This document shows positions 25,263 through 35,361 of a stretch of 47,510 bases of DNA, piece after piece. The notes beneath the pieces were generated by a model. The model saw only the letters and a program-made list of their open reading frames with translations, was not told the origin of the DNA and made no database searches. Origin of the DNA: Verrucomicrobiota bacterium (GTDB taxonomy: Bacteria; Verrucomicrobiota; Verrucomicrobiia; Verrucomicrobiales; Akkermansiaceae); contig JAPLUI010000505.1 in NCBI GenBank assembly GCA_026397725.1, positions 1 through 47,510 of the forward strand. The letters run 5' to 3'. A program made the translations under genes and the position numbers. Every line of letters begins with the position of its first letter. The stretch's first letter is position 1.

Positions 25263-27914
25263 TCACTCCGCCTGCACCCGCACGAAGAGCTGGGCACCCG
25301 CCGAGGGCGCGGTGAGCGTGACCTCCACCGTCGCGACGCCCGCGCCATTGGGCGTGCCGACGCTCTCGGTCATGTCGGCCGGAAGAACCTTGGCCCATCC
25401 CTGCAAGTTCGCAGAGGTCCACACCGTGTAGCGCAAACCGCTGGCCGCATAACGGGTGTAGCTGAACTTGTGGCTACTCTGGTCGAGCGGCGCGGTGATC
25501 GGGTTGACCGAAGTGCCGCTGGTGGGATCCAGGCCGAAGGCGAATTCCTGTTGGTTGCTCAGGCCGTCCCGGTCCGGGTCGTGGGTCGGATCGGAATCGG
25601 TGAAACCGGGGAAGGTCGCCGCCCAGGTCTGATAGGGCGTCGAGCCACCGGCGAGATAGGCCACGATCACGGTACCGGAACCGCCGCCGCCGGCATTGGC
25701 TCCACGGCCGCCGCCACCGCCGCCGCCCAATCCATTCACACCCGACGTACCGGGCGTATTCTCGGGCCCGGACCCTTCGCCACCGCCATACAACGCTCCA
25801 TGCCCCAAACCTGTGCCACCATAGCCTGCGGAACCGCCGCCAGCATAACCTATCGACGTGTCGGTAATGCTGTTAGAGACACCCGATCCACCATAAGACG
25901 GGCGGAAACCGCCGTTCTGGCCATTTTCTCCAGCGCCAGCTCCACCGGTGGCACCTGAGCCAGTTCCCCCAAGGTATCCAGCAGTGCTGTGCGATCCACC
26001 GTCGGTGCTGTATCCGCCTTGGTTGCCGCCTTGGTTGGCAAGATACTGAGCGCCTTGGCCACCGTAGGCGATGATCGGTCCGAAGGCCGATTGCGATCCT
26101 GATACGCCATCACCAGTGACTGCGGTCACGGGCGCACCTGCTCCAACCGTCAGATTCACCGTCGAACCGCCCGTCACAGGGTAAGTCGCAGTGTAATACA
26201 ATCCGCCGGCACCACCGCCGGGAGAGCCACCTCCTGGATTGGGGTTGAGCCCAAAAGCACCGCCTCTGCTGCCGGCACCGCCGCCGCCGACGACGAGCAC
26301 TTCCATGGAAGTGACGCCGTCCGGGACGGTCCAGGTGCCGGCGCCGACCGTGCTGAAGGTGGCCACGGTATAGCCGTCACTGCGGGTAGCGGTCGAGGTG
26401 GGAGTGATCGGCGGTGGGATCAGTTCGAAGATGGCCGTCACGGTGATGTCGGCGGAAACATTGCTGTCGGTGCGCGGATTGGCAGTCGAATTGTCGTTCC
26501 ACTTGGCAAATTGGTAGCCCTCGTTCGGCACGGCTTCGACTTGGGTGCCGCTGTCGCCGTAGGTCACCGTTTGCGGCGACGGGCCGTTGATCGAGCCGTT
26601 CGCGCCGGGATTGTAGGTCAGGGTGTAGCTGCTGATCGTCCACTTCGCATACAGCGTGGTATCGGCCGTGATCGGGGTGCTGAAATTGAAGGGCGTGGTC
26701 AGGGCGATGTCGGAACACCACTCGACGAAGGTATGGCCGGGCTGGGTCGGGGGCGTTGGCAGCGTGGCCGTAGCGCCCGGGGTGACGGATTGGGCGTCCA
26801 CCGCCGAGCCGCTGTTGCTTTCAAAGGTCACCGTCCAGTTGGTCAACCACTTCGCATAGAGCGTGGTATCGGCCGTGATCGGGGTGCTGAAATTGAAGGG
26901 CGTGGTCAGGGCGATGTCGGAACACCACTCGACGAAGGTATAGCCGGGCTGGGTCGGGGCCGTTGGCTGCGTGGCGGTGTTGCCGTCGGGCACGATCTGG
27001 CTCGAAACCGACGAGCCACCGTTGCTGTCAAAGGTCACCGTCCGCATCGTGACACCACTGTCATAGGCCACGATAACGACGCCCGAACCACCGTTACCGC
27101 CGAACCCGGAATCCCGTGCATCACCGCCGCCACCGCCGAGGCCGTCGACGCCATTATCGCCGGCCCCACCAGTCCTTGATCCATGACCGCCACCGCCTAG
27201 TCCACCCGCGTTATTTCCACCGTCATACCAGCCGCCACCGCCACCGCCATAGTATGAATTCGCACCGGTAATGGCACTCTGTTTGCCGTTCCCACCCGTA
27301 AGATTTACCCAGCCAAGACCTGCCGCCCCGGCTCCACCTCCGGCCCCAGCACCATAACCGCCAGCGCCGTTGGTCGCACCACCGGCAAAACCCGCATCAC
27401 CTTGGTTGTTAGCTCCGGAATGCCCTCCTTGAGTGGTACCGGAGGGATCACCGATGCCACCGCCATACGCAATCAAGCTATCGAAGACCGATTGACCACC
27501 TGCGGTTCGGGTATTGTTTCCGGGGTCACCAAGACCTCCGGCACCGACAGTGATCTCAACGCTTCCACCGGCCGGGGTGTACGACGTGGTGTGATAAAAT
27601 CCACCGCCGCCACCGCCGCCGCCTTTCCTTCCACCGCCGCCGCCGCCGCCAACGATCAGTACTTCCACATTACTGATCCAAGCCGGGATGGTCCAGGTGC
27701 CGGTGCCGACCGTGCTGAAGGTGGCCACGGTTTTGCCATCGCCGCGGAGTGAGGTTGTCGGGATGAGATCATCAGCCAGAGCGCTAGTGGAGGCGAGGCC
27801 CGCGAGGGCGGCGATGGCGAGGCAGAGCACCCGCTGGCGCGGCGGGCCCGCTGACCTGATGGCAACGGGCTGGTCACCCGTTGTCTGAATCTCATTGGTA
27901 TTTCTTGATTTCAT
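25263..27914 (-). CDS. Paralogue B: secreted Gly-rich / InlB-repeat protein
   Basis: This 883-residue protein begins MKSRNTNEIQ with a signal sequence (LCLAIAALAGLASTSALA). A first glycine-rich domain (about 60-300; GGGGGGG runs, ending GSGVVIVAYDSG) is followed by two nearly identical InlB/Listeria-Bacteroides-type repeats (GYTFVEWCSDIALTTPFNF) and a third, different one (NEGYQFAKWNDN). A second glycine-rich domain (about 530-760) precedes the constant C-terminal module (DPTHDPDRDGLSNQQEFAFG, ending FVRVQAE). The glycine-rich folds resemble those of phage tail-tip adhesins and other surface proteins. The frame is open to an ATG at 28136, but I start at 27914 because that is the start shared with A, D and E and it is followed directly by the signal peptide. 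No Shine-Dalgarno sequence is seen. Confidence 0.75.
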   Translation of the reverse strand: MKSRNTNEIQTTGDQPVAIRSAGPPRQRVLCLAIAALAGLASTSALADDLIPTTSLRGDGKTVATFSTVGTGTWTIPAWISNVEVLIVGGGGGGGRKGGGGGGGGFYHTTSYTPAGGSVEITVGAGGLGDPGNNTRTAGGQSVFDSLIAYGGGIGDPSGTTQGGHSGANNQGDAGFAGGATNGAGGYGAGAGGGAGAAGLGWVNLTGGNGKQSAITGANSYYGGGGGGWYDGGNNAGGLGGGGHGSRTGGAGDNGVDGLGGGGGDARDSGFGGNGGSGVVIVAYDSGVTMRTVTFDSNGGSSVSSQIVPDGNTATQPTAPTQPGYTFVEWCSDIALTTPFNFSTPITADTTLYAKWLTNWTVTFESNSGSAVDAQSVTPGATATLPTPPTQPGHTFVEWCSDIALTTPFNFSTPITADTTLYAKWTISSYTLTYNPGANGSINGPSPQTVTYGDSGTQVEAVPNEGYQFAKWNDNSTANPRTDSNVSADITVTAIFELIPPPITPTSTATRSDGYTVATFSTVGAGTWTVPDGVTSMEVLVVGGGGAGSRGGAFGLNPNPGGGSPGGGAGGLYYTATYPVTGGSTVNLTVGAGAPVTAVTGDGVSGSQSAFGPIIAYGGQGAQYLANQGGNQGGYSTDGGSHSTAGYLGGTGSGATGGAGAGENGQNGGFRPSYGGSGVSNSITDTSIGYAGGGSAGYGGTGLGHGALYGGGEGSGPENTPGTSGVNGLGGGGGGGRGANAGGGGSGTVIVAYLAGGSTPYQTWAATFPGFTDSDPTHDPDRDGLSNQQEFAFGLDPTSGTSVNPITAPLDQSSHKFSYTRYAASGLRYTVWTSANLQGWAKVLPADMTESVGTPNGAGVATVEVTLTAPSAGAQLFVRVQAE
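26641..26957 (-). repeat. Direct repeat of ~110 bp encoding two InlB-like repeats
   Basis: Two copies starting at 26641 and 26848 (offset 207 bp, 69 codons) differ at only a few positions. They encode the InlB-type repeat ending LYAKW. The near identity suggests recent duplication or gene conversion. Confidence 0.8.
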
Positions 27915-28190
27915 GGTTTGTCGGTGCTGGTGGGATGGTTGATGACATATTTGCCGGCTGGGCAGTGGCGAAGCAGGACGTTCATGCGATTCACATTTTT
28001 GCTGATTGGTTGGTGGTGTTGCAGTGCTTGTTTGCTGGGCAAAGCCCTTGCGGACGAAGACGCTTGGGAAAGGATTGGAGCGCGGGAGGCAGGGCGTGGG
28101 CTGGTTCGCGCTCGAACCGCATGATAACTGGCCCAACCGTGGCGCGGCTGCAAGAAGTTCCTACCTGTAACGAAAACTTACAGGTTGGGC
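27915..28190 (-). promoter_or_regulatory. Leader of paralogue B with inverted repeat at 28163-28185
   Basis: The 8-bp arms ACCTGTAA (28163-28170) and TTACAGGT (28178-28185) lie 249 nt upstream of the start codon. On the plus strand GCCCAACC at about 28131 can also pair with GGTTGGGC ending at about 28190, giving an outer stem that overlaps the inner one. The leader is almost the same as that of E. 28191-28388 holds a conserved intergenic block also found between E and F, and no gene. Confidence 0.65.
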
Positions 28191-28388
28191 GGCTGAGCAT
28201 GCCCGTCCATCTCCGCCGCGCTCCGGATGCGGTTGGATTCGCTCTGCAAAGCAGCGGGGCCGCCGGTTCGCACCGACGACCCATCCATCCGGCGAGAATC
28301 CATTGACTCCGGACAATCACCAAAGACACCAGACACCAGACGCAAGAAAAGATGAAGAGCCTGCCGGTAGAGACACAAAGGGCGTTAG

Positions 28389-28467
28389 GGATCGCGGATC
28401 GCGGACGCTTGCCATCCTCCATCCGCGTTCCACTATCCTCTATCCACTATCCTCTATCCGCTATCTC
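28389..28467. repeat. Palindromic heptad element downstream of paralogue C
   Basis: The left arm reads GGATCGC, GGATCGC, GGA. After a spacer with CTTGCCATCCTCCAT the right side reads CCGCGTT, CCACTAT and a run of CTATCCA/CTCTATC-type 7-mers to 28467. The copies at 35565 and 41191 share left arm, spacer and right arm. Confidence 0.75.
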
Positions 28468-28478
28468 ACTGCCGTCTC

Positions 28479-31400
28479 TCACTGCGCCTGCACCCGCACG
28501 AAGAGCTGGTCACCCGCCGGGGGCGCGGTGAGCGTGACCTCCACCGTGGCGACACCCGCGCTGTTGGGAGTGCCGGCATTCTCGATCATGTCGGCCGGGA
28601 GGACCTTGGCCCATCCCTGCAAGTTCGCAGAGGTCCACACCGTGTAACTCAGCCCACTGGCAGCATACCGGGTGTAGCTGAACTTGTGACTACTCTTGTC
28701 GAGCGGCGCGGTGATCGGGTTGGCCGATGCGCCGGTGGTCGGATCCAGCCCGAAGGCGAATTCCTGTTGGTTGCTCAGGCCGTCGTGATCCGGATCATGC
28801 GTCGGATCCTTGTCGGTGAAGGGGTTTGCAAAGGTTCCGGCCGCCCAGGTGTCGTAGGGGGTCGCAGCGCCGGTGTAGGTCAGCACGCCGGTGGCCTCGG
28901 TGAAGGTCCAGGCGTTGTCGCCATCCGGCAGCGTCCAGACGTCGGACGCTTCGGCCCAGGCACCGGCCACGGTGAAGGTGGCACCGAAGGTCGCGGTCAA
29001 AGTGCTCACGTTGACCAAGGTCCAACTGTTGCCCACCGCTGCGGCGGCACCGCTGAGGTCGATGGTGAAGTCCCCATCCAACTGCACGGCGGCGGTGCCG
29101 CGGATCTTGTTGTTCACGCCATTGGCACCGATCTTGAACGTCAGGCCGGCATCGTCAGCCAGCACGAGGCTACCATCATTGACGACGGTATCACCCGTGT
29201 AGGTGTTGATGCCCGAAAGGGTCAGCGTGCCCGTGCCGTTCTTGGTCAGGCCGCCTCCGCTGATCTCGCCGATCGTGGTAGTTGCCGAGGCACCGCCTAG
29301 GTTGGGGTTGAACGTCACGGTGGGAACTGCCGTGTAGCCGAAGCCCGGTTTGGTCATGACGATGCCGTTGATGTGGCCGTCGGCGTCGAGCGTGGCGAAG
29401 CCTTGGGCCCTCGCTGGCATGCTCGCCGGGGCGTCTTGAAACTCAACGATCGGCGGGGCCACATAAGTCTGTGTGCCCGGATTGACCGAGACGCTCGTGA
29501 CTCCTTGGCCGGCCGGTTCCAACAGTGGCTGAGCAATGGTAATGGCGAAGCCGTTGGTATCGATCACTGCGCCGCCCGCGTACACATAAGCCGCGCCCGG
29601 AGTGGCGTTGCGCACTCCCTTCAGGTTCCGCATGAAATTGGCCTCGTCCTTGGCCGCTTTCAAGGTGCCGCCGTTGAAATTGAACACGCCACCCCAAACG
29701 TCTCCCCCGATATCAGGGCACGTCACCTTCGGGGTCGTCAGGGTTCCGCCGGCGAGGTTGACCTCACCGAAAAATCCCAACGTGCCGGTTTGGTTGCTGC
29801 AGAGCCTGAAGTCGACGTCGGCGGCCATGTTCACCGCAGCGGTCCCGGTGATATTCATAAAGCCCAAGCCCCGGTTCGTGCCAACCGACACAATCAGCCC
29901 GGGCCCGCCCGGATTCGCATTGAAATTCAAGGTGCCGGCGGTCATGTTGTACCACGCCCATCTGCCCTGCCCATTGGCAATGCGATTGAAATTGCCTGGC
30001 GCGCTTGAATAGGTCACATTGACCTGGCCGCCCGTCTGAGTCAGCGAGCCGAAGTTGCTGCTGACCGTGAGCCTGTTCGCGTTGACGATGGCATTGTCCT
30101 GAAGGAGCATACGTGATGTACCCGAAGCGCCGTCGCCCTGCACATAGAAACCCAAGTTGGCGGTACTCTGCACGGTCAAGACCGCCGAGTCCTTCATGAC
30201 ACATTCGCCGCTGCCGCTTGCACCACCGGCATTTCCGCCGACGGAGAAGTTGCCTGCCGTGGTGAACGTTGCCGTGCCGCCCATCACCAACGTGGACGGA
30301 CTGCCAACGTTACCCTGGCCGACGGTCACCCTATTGCCAACCCCGCCGACAGCGGTGAGAGTCACCGAGCCACCGGTCATGATGGTGGTAGGCTGGTTGC
30401 TGTTTATGGCACCGTAGAAATTGCCGTCCGAGGTGATGGACCCGCCTGTCATCTCGAGAGTGCCGCGGACGACGGTGGTGCTGCCCGAGTATTGGTTGAC
30501 GCCGGTGATGGTCAGCTTGTTGGGGCCGAGCTTGGTCAGCCCCATGGTGACCGGTGGAACTGGAATGTTGGAAGCGTGGATGAAATCGCCCTCACTGGTG
30601 TCGATGCCGACGTTGGACCCGGAAACCATGGACACGCCGGTGAGGCTATCTGCGAAGAGCGAATCCACGTCGGCAGAGGTGAAGGCCCCGGCTCCGCTGA
30701 CGCCCAGCCCCAAGGTGGCGTTCGCCGATACGGTCGTGGTTCCCGAGGAGACCATGGCGGCTGTCTTAAGAAAACTTAGAGTGCCCGCACCGACAACCGT
30801 TCCGCCGGTGTAAGCGTTCGTGCCGGAAAGGGTCAGGGTGCCAGTGCCGGACTTGCTCAAGCCGACCATGCCCGAGCCGTCGCTGATGTCGCCACTGATG
30901 ATGGTGGCACCCACACCATTGACGGTGAGAAACTTCGAACCGGCGTTGCCGCCGCTGTTGATGCCGCCGGCAAAGGTCAAGGTCCCCGTAACCTTTTCGT
31001 TGGTGAAGGTGAAGGAGTCCGTCGTGTCGGGGGTGCCGAGGACAATGGCGGCGTTGACCAACTGGTTGTTGCCGGTCGTGGAGTTCATCTTGATCAGGCC
31101 GGCCGGATCGAGGGCGAGTGTCTGGCTGCCCGCCACGCCGCTGCCAATGGTGTATGCCGCGGCGCTGGCGGTATCGAACGTGATCCCTTGGATGATCACT
31201 CCTGCGTCCAGGTCGATGATGACGTTGGAATTGCCCGCGTTGTTGAAGGTGGCGGTGTCGCCGGTGCCGGGCACGGGACTGGCGCTCCAGTTGGTGGCGT
31301 TGGCCCACATGGCATCGCTGGTGCCGTTCCAGGTGGCGCTGGCGGCGTACGCGGACTGCGTGGCGAACAGCGCGGAGAGGGTGACAAGGCCCGTGGCCAA

Positions 31401-31499
31401 GGCCAGCGAGCACATCAGTTTCCGGGATGGACTCGCCGCCTTGCCGGCGGCCGGATGGGTTGGATTTGACCTGTGATTCGTGGGTATGGTCGCTTTCAT
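28479..31499 (-). CDS. Paralogue C: secreted autotransporter-type beta-strand-repeat protein
   Basis: This 1,006-residue protein has its own N-terminus (MKATIPTNHR) and signal peptide (LALATGLVTLSALFATQSAYA), unlike the shared one of A, B, D, E and F. Most of it is a beta-helix of autotransporter-associated strand repeats (GTGTLTLSGTNAYTGGTVVGAGTLSF; GGSVTLTAVGGVGNR; GTLTLSGINTYTGDTVV). The last ~110 residues are the constant module (DPTHDPDHDGLSNQQEFAFG, ending FVRVQAQ). No outer-membrane barrel is present. It is probably exported and surface-associated. The upstream region differs from the other leaders, yet the CCTGTAA/TTACAGG inverted repeat is kept. No Shine-Dalgarno sequence is visible before 31499. 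Confidence 0.75.
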   Translation of the reverse strand: MKATIPTNHRSNPTHPAAGKAASPSRKLMCSLALATGLVTLSALFATQSAYAASATWNGTSDAMWANATNWSASPVPGTGDTATFNNAGNSNVIIDLDAGVIIQGITFDTASAAAYTIGSGVAGSQTLALDPAGLIKMNSTTGNNQLVNAAIVLGTPDTTDSFTFTNEKVTGTLTFAGGINSGGNAGSKFLTVNGVGATIISGDISDGSGMVGLSKSGTGTLTLSGTNAYTGGTVVGAGTLSFLKTAAMVSSGTTTVSANATLGLGVSGAGAFTSADVDSLFADSLTGVSMVSGSNVGIDTSEGDFIHASNIPVPPVTMGLTKLGPNKLTITGVNQYSGSTTVVRGTLEMTGGSITSDGNFYGAINSNQPTTIMTGGSVTLTAVGGVGNRVTVGQGNVGSPSTLVMGGTATFTTAGNFSVGGNAGGASGSGECVMKDSAVLTVQSTANLGFYVQGDGASGTSRMLLQDNAIVNANRLTVSSNFGSLTQTGGQVNVTYSSAPGNFNRIANGQGRWAWYNMTAGTLNFNANPGGPGLIVSVGTNRGLGFMNITGTAAVNMAADVDFRLCSNQTGTLGFFGEVNLAGGTLTTPKVTCPDIGGDVWGGVFNFNGGTLKAAKDEANFMRNLKGVRNATPGAAYVYAGGAVIDTNGFAITIAQPLLEPAGQGVTSVSVNPGTQTYVAPPIVEFQDAPASMPARAQGFATLDADGHINGIVMTKPGFGYTAVPTVTFNPNLGGASATTTIGEISGGGLTKNGTGTLTLSGINTYTGDTVVNDGSLVLADDAGLTFKIGANGVNNKIRGTAAVQLDGDFTIDLSGAAAAVGNSWTLVNVSTLTATFGATFTVAGAWAEASDVWTLPDGDNAWTFTEATGVLTYTGAATPYDTWAAGTFANPFTDKDPTHDPDHDGLSNQQEFAFGLDPTTGASANPITAPLDKSSHKFSYTRYAASGLSYTVWTSANLQGWAKVLPADMIENAGTPNSAGVATVEVTLTAPPAGDQLFVRVQAQ

Positions 31500-31829
31500 G
31501 ATGGTGGATGGTTGTGTTGCTAAAACGATTGGAATTTGCTCTTGGGGTGAAGGCCGTTGGCAACCCGGTGGCCGGCCCGGAGGGCGGAGGCGGGATTTGG
31601 ATCCCGCACGCTACGAATCCGCATGATCGGGAAAATCGGGTCGGCGGTGCAAGACATTTGTGCCTGTAAGCAAAACTTACAGGTTGGGCGACCGCTCCGC
31701 GCTGCGCCGGTTTGCCGGTCGGCGCGGACGGGAAAAGATGCGGCTCAAAGGCAATGGATTCACGGTTGCCCGAGGGACACCTCCAGCGCCTCAGAGCCAA
31801 GCCACTATCCTCCATCTCCTGTCAGCCTC
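31500..31829 (-). promoter_or_regulatory. Upstream region of paralogue C with inverted repeat at 31663-31683
   Basis: CCTGTAAG (31663-31670) and CTTACAGG (31676-31683) are perfect 8-bp arms, 164 nt upstream of the start codon. The surrounding leader does not resemble those of the other paralogues, so the conserved inverted repeat stands out. A short heptad-type run (CACTATCCTCCATCTCC) lies at 31802-31818, before the paralogue D stop codon. Confidence 0.6.
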
Positions 31830-34800
31830 TCACTCCGCCTTGACCCGCACGAAGAGCTGGTCACCCGCCGGGGGCGCGGTGAGCGTGACCTCCACCGTCG
31901 CGACACCTGCGCTGTCAGGCGTGCCGACACTTTCGGTCACGGCGGCCGGGCCGCTCCAGGTTTGCAGATCCGCGGAGGTCCACACCGTGTAGGTTAGACC
32001 GCTGGCCGCATACCGGGTGTAGCTGAACTTGTGGTTACTCTGGTCGAGCGGCGCGGTGACCGGGTTGCACGATGCGCCGGTGGTCGGATCGAGTCCGAAG
32101 GCGAATTCCTGTTGGTTGCACAGGCCGTCGCCGTCGGGATCGCGGGTCGGATCGGAATCGGTGAAACCGGGGAAGGTCGCCACCCAGTTGCCATAGGGAT
32201 CCGGCGCCGCGAGCGCCAGTTCCAGCGTCAGGTTGTCGAGGCGCGGCGTCAGGCCGTCGTAACCCAGCCCGAAGGTGCTGAGGCCGCCGGCGGCATTCAA
32301 CGCGCTCTTGGGAATTCCCGGATGCCACCCGCTGGTGCCGTCGCCGCCATCGGCAACGGCGGTCCATATTGCCGTGTCGTTGACCTTCGCCAGCCAGTCG
32401 AATCGGGTGTTGTCCGCGGCATTCTCCCGGATTGTGAGAGAGATCGTGGTCAGGGTTCCGCCGCCCGCCACGTCGGGGTCGATTCCGCGGTTGCCACTGA
32501 TCCCGAATGAGCTCCGATTGTTCCCGTCGGCCGTTCCGACAAAGGCCCCGTGCGTATTGCTGGGAAGGAAGGGGCGGAAAGTGAGGCCCGCATTGGTCAG
32601 GCCGGAGGCATTCCCGAAAAACACCCCGATGCTCTGCCCGCTGGCGGCATCCGCCGCCCCGATCTGCGCGGAAACCGTCAGCGCCCCGGACCAGTCATAG
32701 GTCGGCATCGTCCGCCAGAGGCCGCCATATCCGACCTGCGAATCCGTGCTGGCATAGCCGGCGGCAGGCACATACACTGCGGTACCGGACTGGCTGAACC
32801 CGGGATAGGTCGCGGCAAAGTTGGCAGAGGTGCTGAAGGTGCCGAATGATTCCTGATAGAGAGGAATCGCGCTCTTGGTCACCGTCACGGTGTAAACCTC
32901 GGTGGAGCCGTCTTCGGCGGTGACGGTATAACTCTGCGGCGTGGTGAAATCCAGCGGAGTGCCGGCAACGGGTGAGCCCGTCGCCAACGGCGACACCGTG
33001 TAGGTGGGTGCCAACGCCGTCAGATTCGCGGTGAGCGGCACAAGCACGCTGATCTGGTCGCCGACAATGACCGGCGGAGGCAACCCGGTAGCCACGACGA
33101 ACGTGAGCATCTCCTTGGCTGTGCTCACCGGCAATTTGGTTACCGTGACCTCATATGTTCTGGTGGCTTTGGGATCCGGCCCCCCGGAGGTGATGACATA
33201 ACTCTGCGGCGTGGTGAAGTCGCGGGACGTGTCCGAGACCGGGTCGGCCGTTGCGGCGGGAGAGATCGTGAAGGCGGGGGCGAGGTGCTCCACACTCCAA
33301 CTGAATGGCACGCTCCAGGCAATTGCGGTGCCGGTGATGACGGCGGGATAACCGGGCAAGCCGAAGGTCAGGATGTCGGCCTCATAGACGGGCGGGACAA
33401 AACTGAGCGTCAGGTTGTCGATCCGCGGGATCACGCCATCATAGGCGATGCCGAAGGTGCTGAGGCCGCCGGCGGCGTTCAAAACGGTCTTGGAAATTCC
33501 GGTATGCCAGCCGCTGGTGCCGTCGCCACCATCCACCACCGCGGTCCACACCTCCGTTTGATTGACCTTCGCGAGCCAATCGAACTTGGTGTTGTCCAGG
33601 GCATTTTCCCGGAGTGTTAGGGAGATGTTGGTCAGCGCACCGCCCTGCACCACGTCCGGGTCAATCTGGCGGTTGTTGGTGATGCCGAAAGCACTCCGGT
33701 TGTTCGCGTCGGCGCTCGCGACAAAGGCCCCGTTCGTGAAGCTGTTGATGAAGGGCCGGAAGGTGATTCCCGCAGTGGCAAAACCCGAGGAATTGCTAAA
33801 GAAAACCCCGATGCTCTGCCCGCCATTGGCGTTGGCGGACCCAATGTCCGCCGAGATCGTCAGCGGAGTGGCCCAGTCATAGGTGGTCATGGTCCGCCAC
33901 AGGGCTCCGTTCGCACCCGAGGTGTCCGTGCTGGCATAGCCGTCGGCGGAGGCGTTCCAAAGCGGGCCGCTCTGGGCAAACCCGGCGTAGGTCGCGGCAA
34001 AATCGGCCGAGATGCACGCGGCGCTGAAGGTTTCCTGATAGGCGACGCCGGCGGGCAGCACGTTGACCGTGACGGTGTAGATACGGGTCACGAGAGCGTC
34101 CGCCGAGGTGACCGTGTACTGCACCGGGCTGGTGAAGTCCTGGGTGGACCCGGAAGCCTTGTCACAGCTTGCCCCGGAGGAAACCGTGAAGGCAGGCGCA
34201 AGCGTCGTCACGGCCGTCCCGTGCGGCACGTTGGCGGTGATGTTCAGGCCGTTGATGGCAGCCGGACCCAAGGTTCCAAAATGGAAGGCCAGGATGTTGG
34301 CTCCCGGCAGGGACTCGTTGATGGTGAAGCTGACGTTGTCAAGGGTGTTCGCGTCATCGGTACCGACCGCATCGTCATCGGCCCACAACACATACATCTT
34401 CGCGCCGTAAACCCATTTCGAGCTGAGCGTCACCACGGTGCTCAAGGTGCCCGCAGTGGCCGTACACAGATCGGGGATGGCCGTCCAACTGTCCGCCAAG
34501 CCCGTCATGCTGTAATAGGCCCTAAGGCCTTCCAACTCCTCGACCCCGGCCTCGATGAGCCCGTAATCGCAGGAGATCTGCAACTTGGAGACGTCGTTGC
34601 CTGCAGAGTTCGTGTTCTGCAGGGTCGCCATCAGCAGGCAACCCGTGGTGCCGTTGGGCCGCAACTGCAGCAGGCTCAAGGTCGTGTTGCGGCGGGCCAG
34701 CACGTTGGCGCTCGGCGTGGGGCTGGTGGCCGACGTGCCAAGTGTCGTGGCAATGCTGCCGGCGGCGAGGGCGGACACTGCGGCATCCAGGCCCGCCGCG

Positions 34801-35048
34801 TCGGTCACGTCAGCCGGAGTGCCGGACCAATTGAGCGTGGCCCACTCGGTGGCCGTCGGCGTTGCCGTGAAACCGTCCGTGCCGCTGCCCGCGTCACCGA
34901 CGGGAATGGCCGCCTGCGTACTGGTGGCGAGGCCCGCGAGGGCGGCCATGGCGAGGCAGAGCATCCGCTGGTGCGGCCGGCTCGCTGACTTGATCGCAAC
35001 GGGCCTGTCACCCGTTGGCTGAATCTCATTTCTATTTGTTGATTTCAT
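31830..35048 (-). CDS. Paralogue D: secreted protein with duplicated lectin-like domain
   Basis: This 1,072-residue protein starts MKSTNRNEIQ with the shared signal peptide (LCLAMAALAGLATSTQA). An N-terminal domain (about 50-270; ATEWATLNWSG, LLMATLQNT, DNVSFTI) is related to that of E and F. Two copies of a ~220-residue jelly-roll-like module follow (YQETFSAACISADFAATY... and YQESFGTFSTSANFAATY...), each with GGQSIGVFF or SGQSIGVFF and GDGTSGWH motifs, separated by Ig-like strand modules. The constant C-terminal module ends FVRVKAE. The frame is open to 35351, but the start at 35048 is chosen by homology with the other paralogues. A role in carbohydrate binding is inferred from the fold type only. 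The leader lacks the inverted repeat. Confidence 0.75.
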   Translation of the reverse strand: MKSTNRNEIQPTGDRPVAIKSASRPHQRMLCLAMAALAGLATSTQAAIPVGDAGSGTDGFTATPTATEWATLNWSGTPADVTDAAGLDAAVSALAAGSIATTLGTSATSPTPSANVLARRNTTLSLLQLRPNGTTGCLLMATLQNTNSAGNDVSKLQISCDYGLIEAGVEELEGLRAYYSMTGLADSWTAIPDLCTATAGTLSTVVTLSSKWVYGAKMYVLWADDDAVGTDDANTLDNVSFTINESLPGANILAFHFGTLGPAAINGLNITANVPHGTAVTTLAPAFTVSSGASCDKASGSTQDFTSPVQYTVTSADALVTRIYTVTVNVLPAGVAYQETFSAACISADFAATYAGFAQSGPLWNASADGYASTDTSGANGALWRTMTTYDWATPLTISADIGSANANGGQSIGVFFSNSSGFATAGITFRPFINSFTNGAFVASADANNRSAFGITNNRQIDPDVVQGGALTNISLTLRENALDNTKFDWLAKVNQTEVWTAVVDGGDGTSGWHTGISKTVLNAAGGLSTFGIAYDGVIPRIDNLTLSFVPPVYEADILTFGLPGYPAVITGTAIAWSVPFSWSVEHLAPAFTISPAATADPVSDTSRDFTTPQSYVITSGGPDPKATRTYEVTVTKLPVSTAKEMLTFVVATGLPPPVIVGDQISVLVPLTANLTALAPTYTVSPLATGSPVAGTPLDFTTPQSYTVTAEDGSTEVYTVTVTKSAIPLYQESFGTFSTSANFAATYPGFSQSGTAVYVPAAGYASTDSQVGYGGLWRTMPTYDWSGALTVSAQIGAADAASGQSIGVFFGNASGLTNAGLTFRPFLPSNTHGAFVGTADGNNRSSFGISGNRGIDPDVAGGGTLTTISLTIRENAADNTRFDWLAKVNDTAIWTAVADGGDGTSGWHPGIPKSALNAAGGLSTFGLGYDGLTPRLDNLTLELALAAPDPYGNWVATFPGFTDSDPTRDPDGDGLCNQQEFAFGLDPTTGASCNPVTAPLDQSNHKFSYTRYAASGLTYTVWTSADLQTWSGPAAVTESVGTPDSAGVATVEVTLTAPPAGDQLFVRVKAE

Positions 35049-35361
35049 TGTTTCTTGGTGTTGGTGGGATGGTTGATGACATATTGGCCAGCGGCGCTGT
35101 GGCCAAGCCGGACGCTCATGCGATTCACATTTTGCTTTTCTTGGTTGGTGGTGTTGCTGTGATTGTTGGCTGGGAAACGCCCTTGCGGGCGAAGTCGCTT
35201 GAGAAAGGATTGGAGCGCGGGAGGCAGGGCGTGGGCTGGTTCGCGCTTCAAAGAAGCGGGGCCGCCGACTCGCACCGGCGACCCCATCAATCCGGTGAAA
35301 AACCATCAAGGAGCCGTAAATAAATAAACATGGCGTTAGAAGTCTGATCATTCAGAAATCA
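35049..35361 (-). promoter_or_regulatory. Leader of paralogue D, lacking the inverted repeat
   Basis: The first ~190 nt match the leaders of B and E. Compared with E, the stretch between CGCGCTTC and AAAGAAGCGG is missing (roughly 145 bp), which removes the CCTGTAA/TTACAGG hairpin. What follows is an AT-rich stretch leading into a palindromic element. Confidence 0.55.

Noticed and set aside
27915..28136. In-frame N-terminal extension of paralogue B (and of D, E and G) as part of the protein
   Set aside because: The equivalent leader of A has an in-frame TAA, the signal peptide follows the inner ATG, and the extension would bury it behind about 75 charged and Pro-rich residues.
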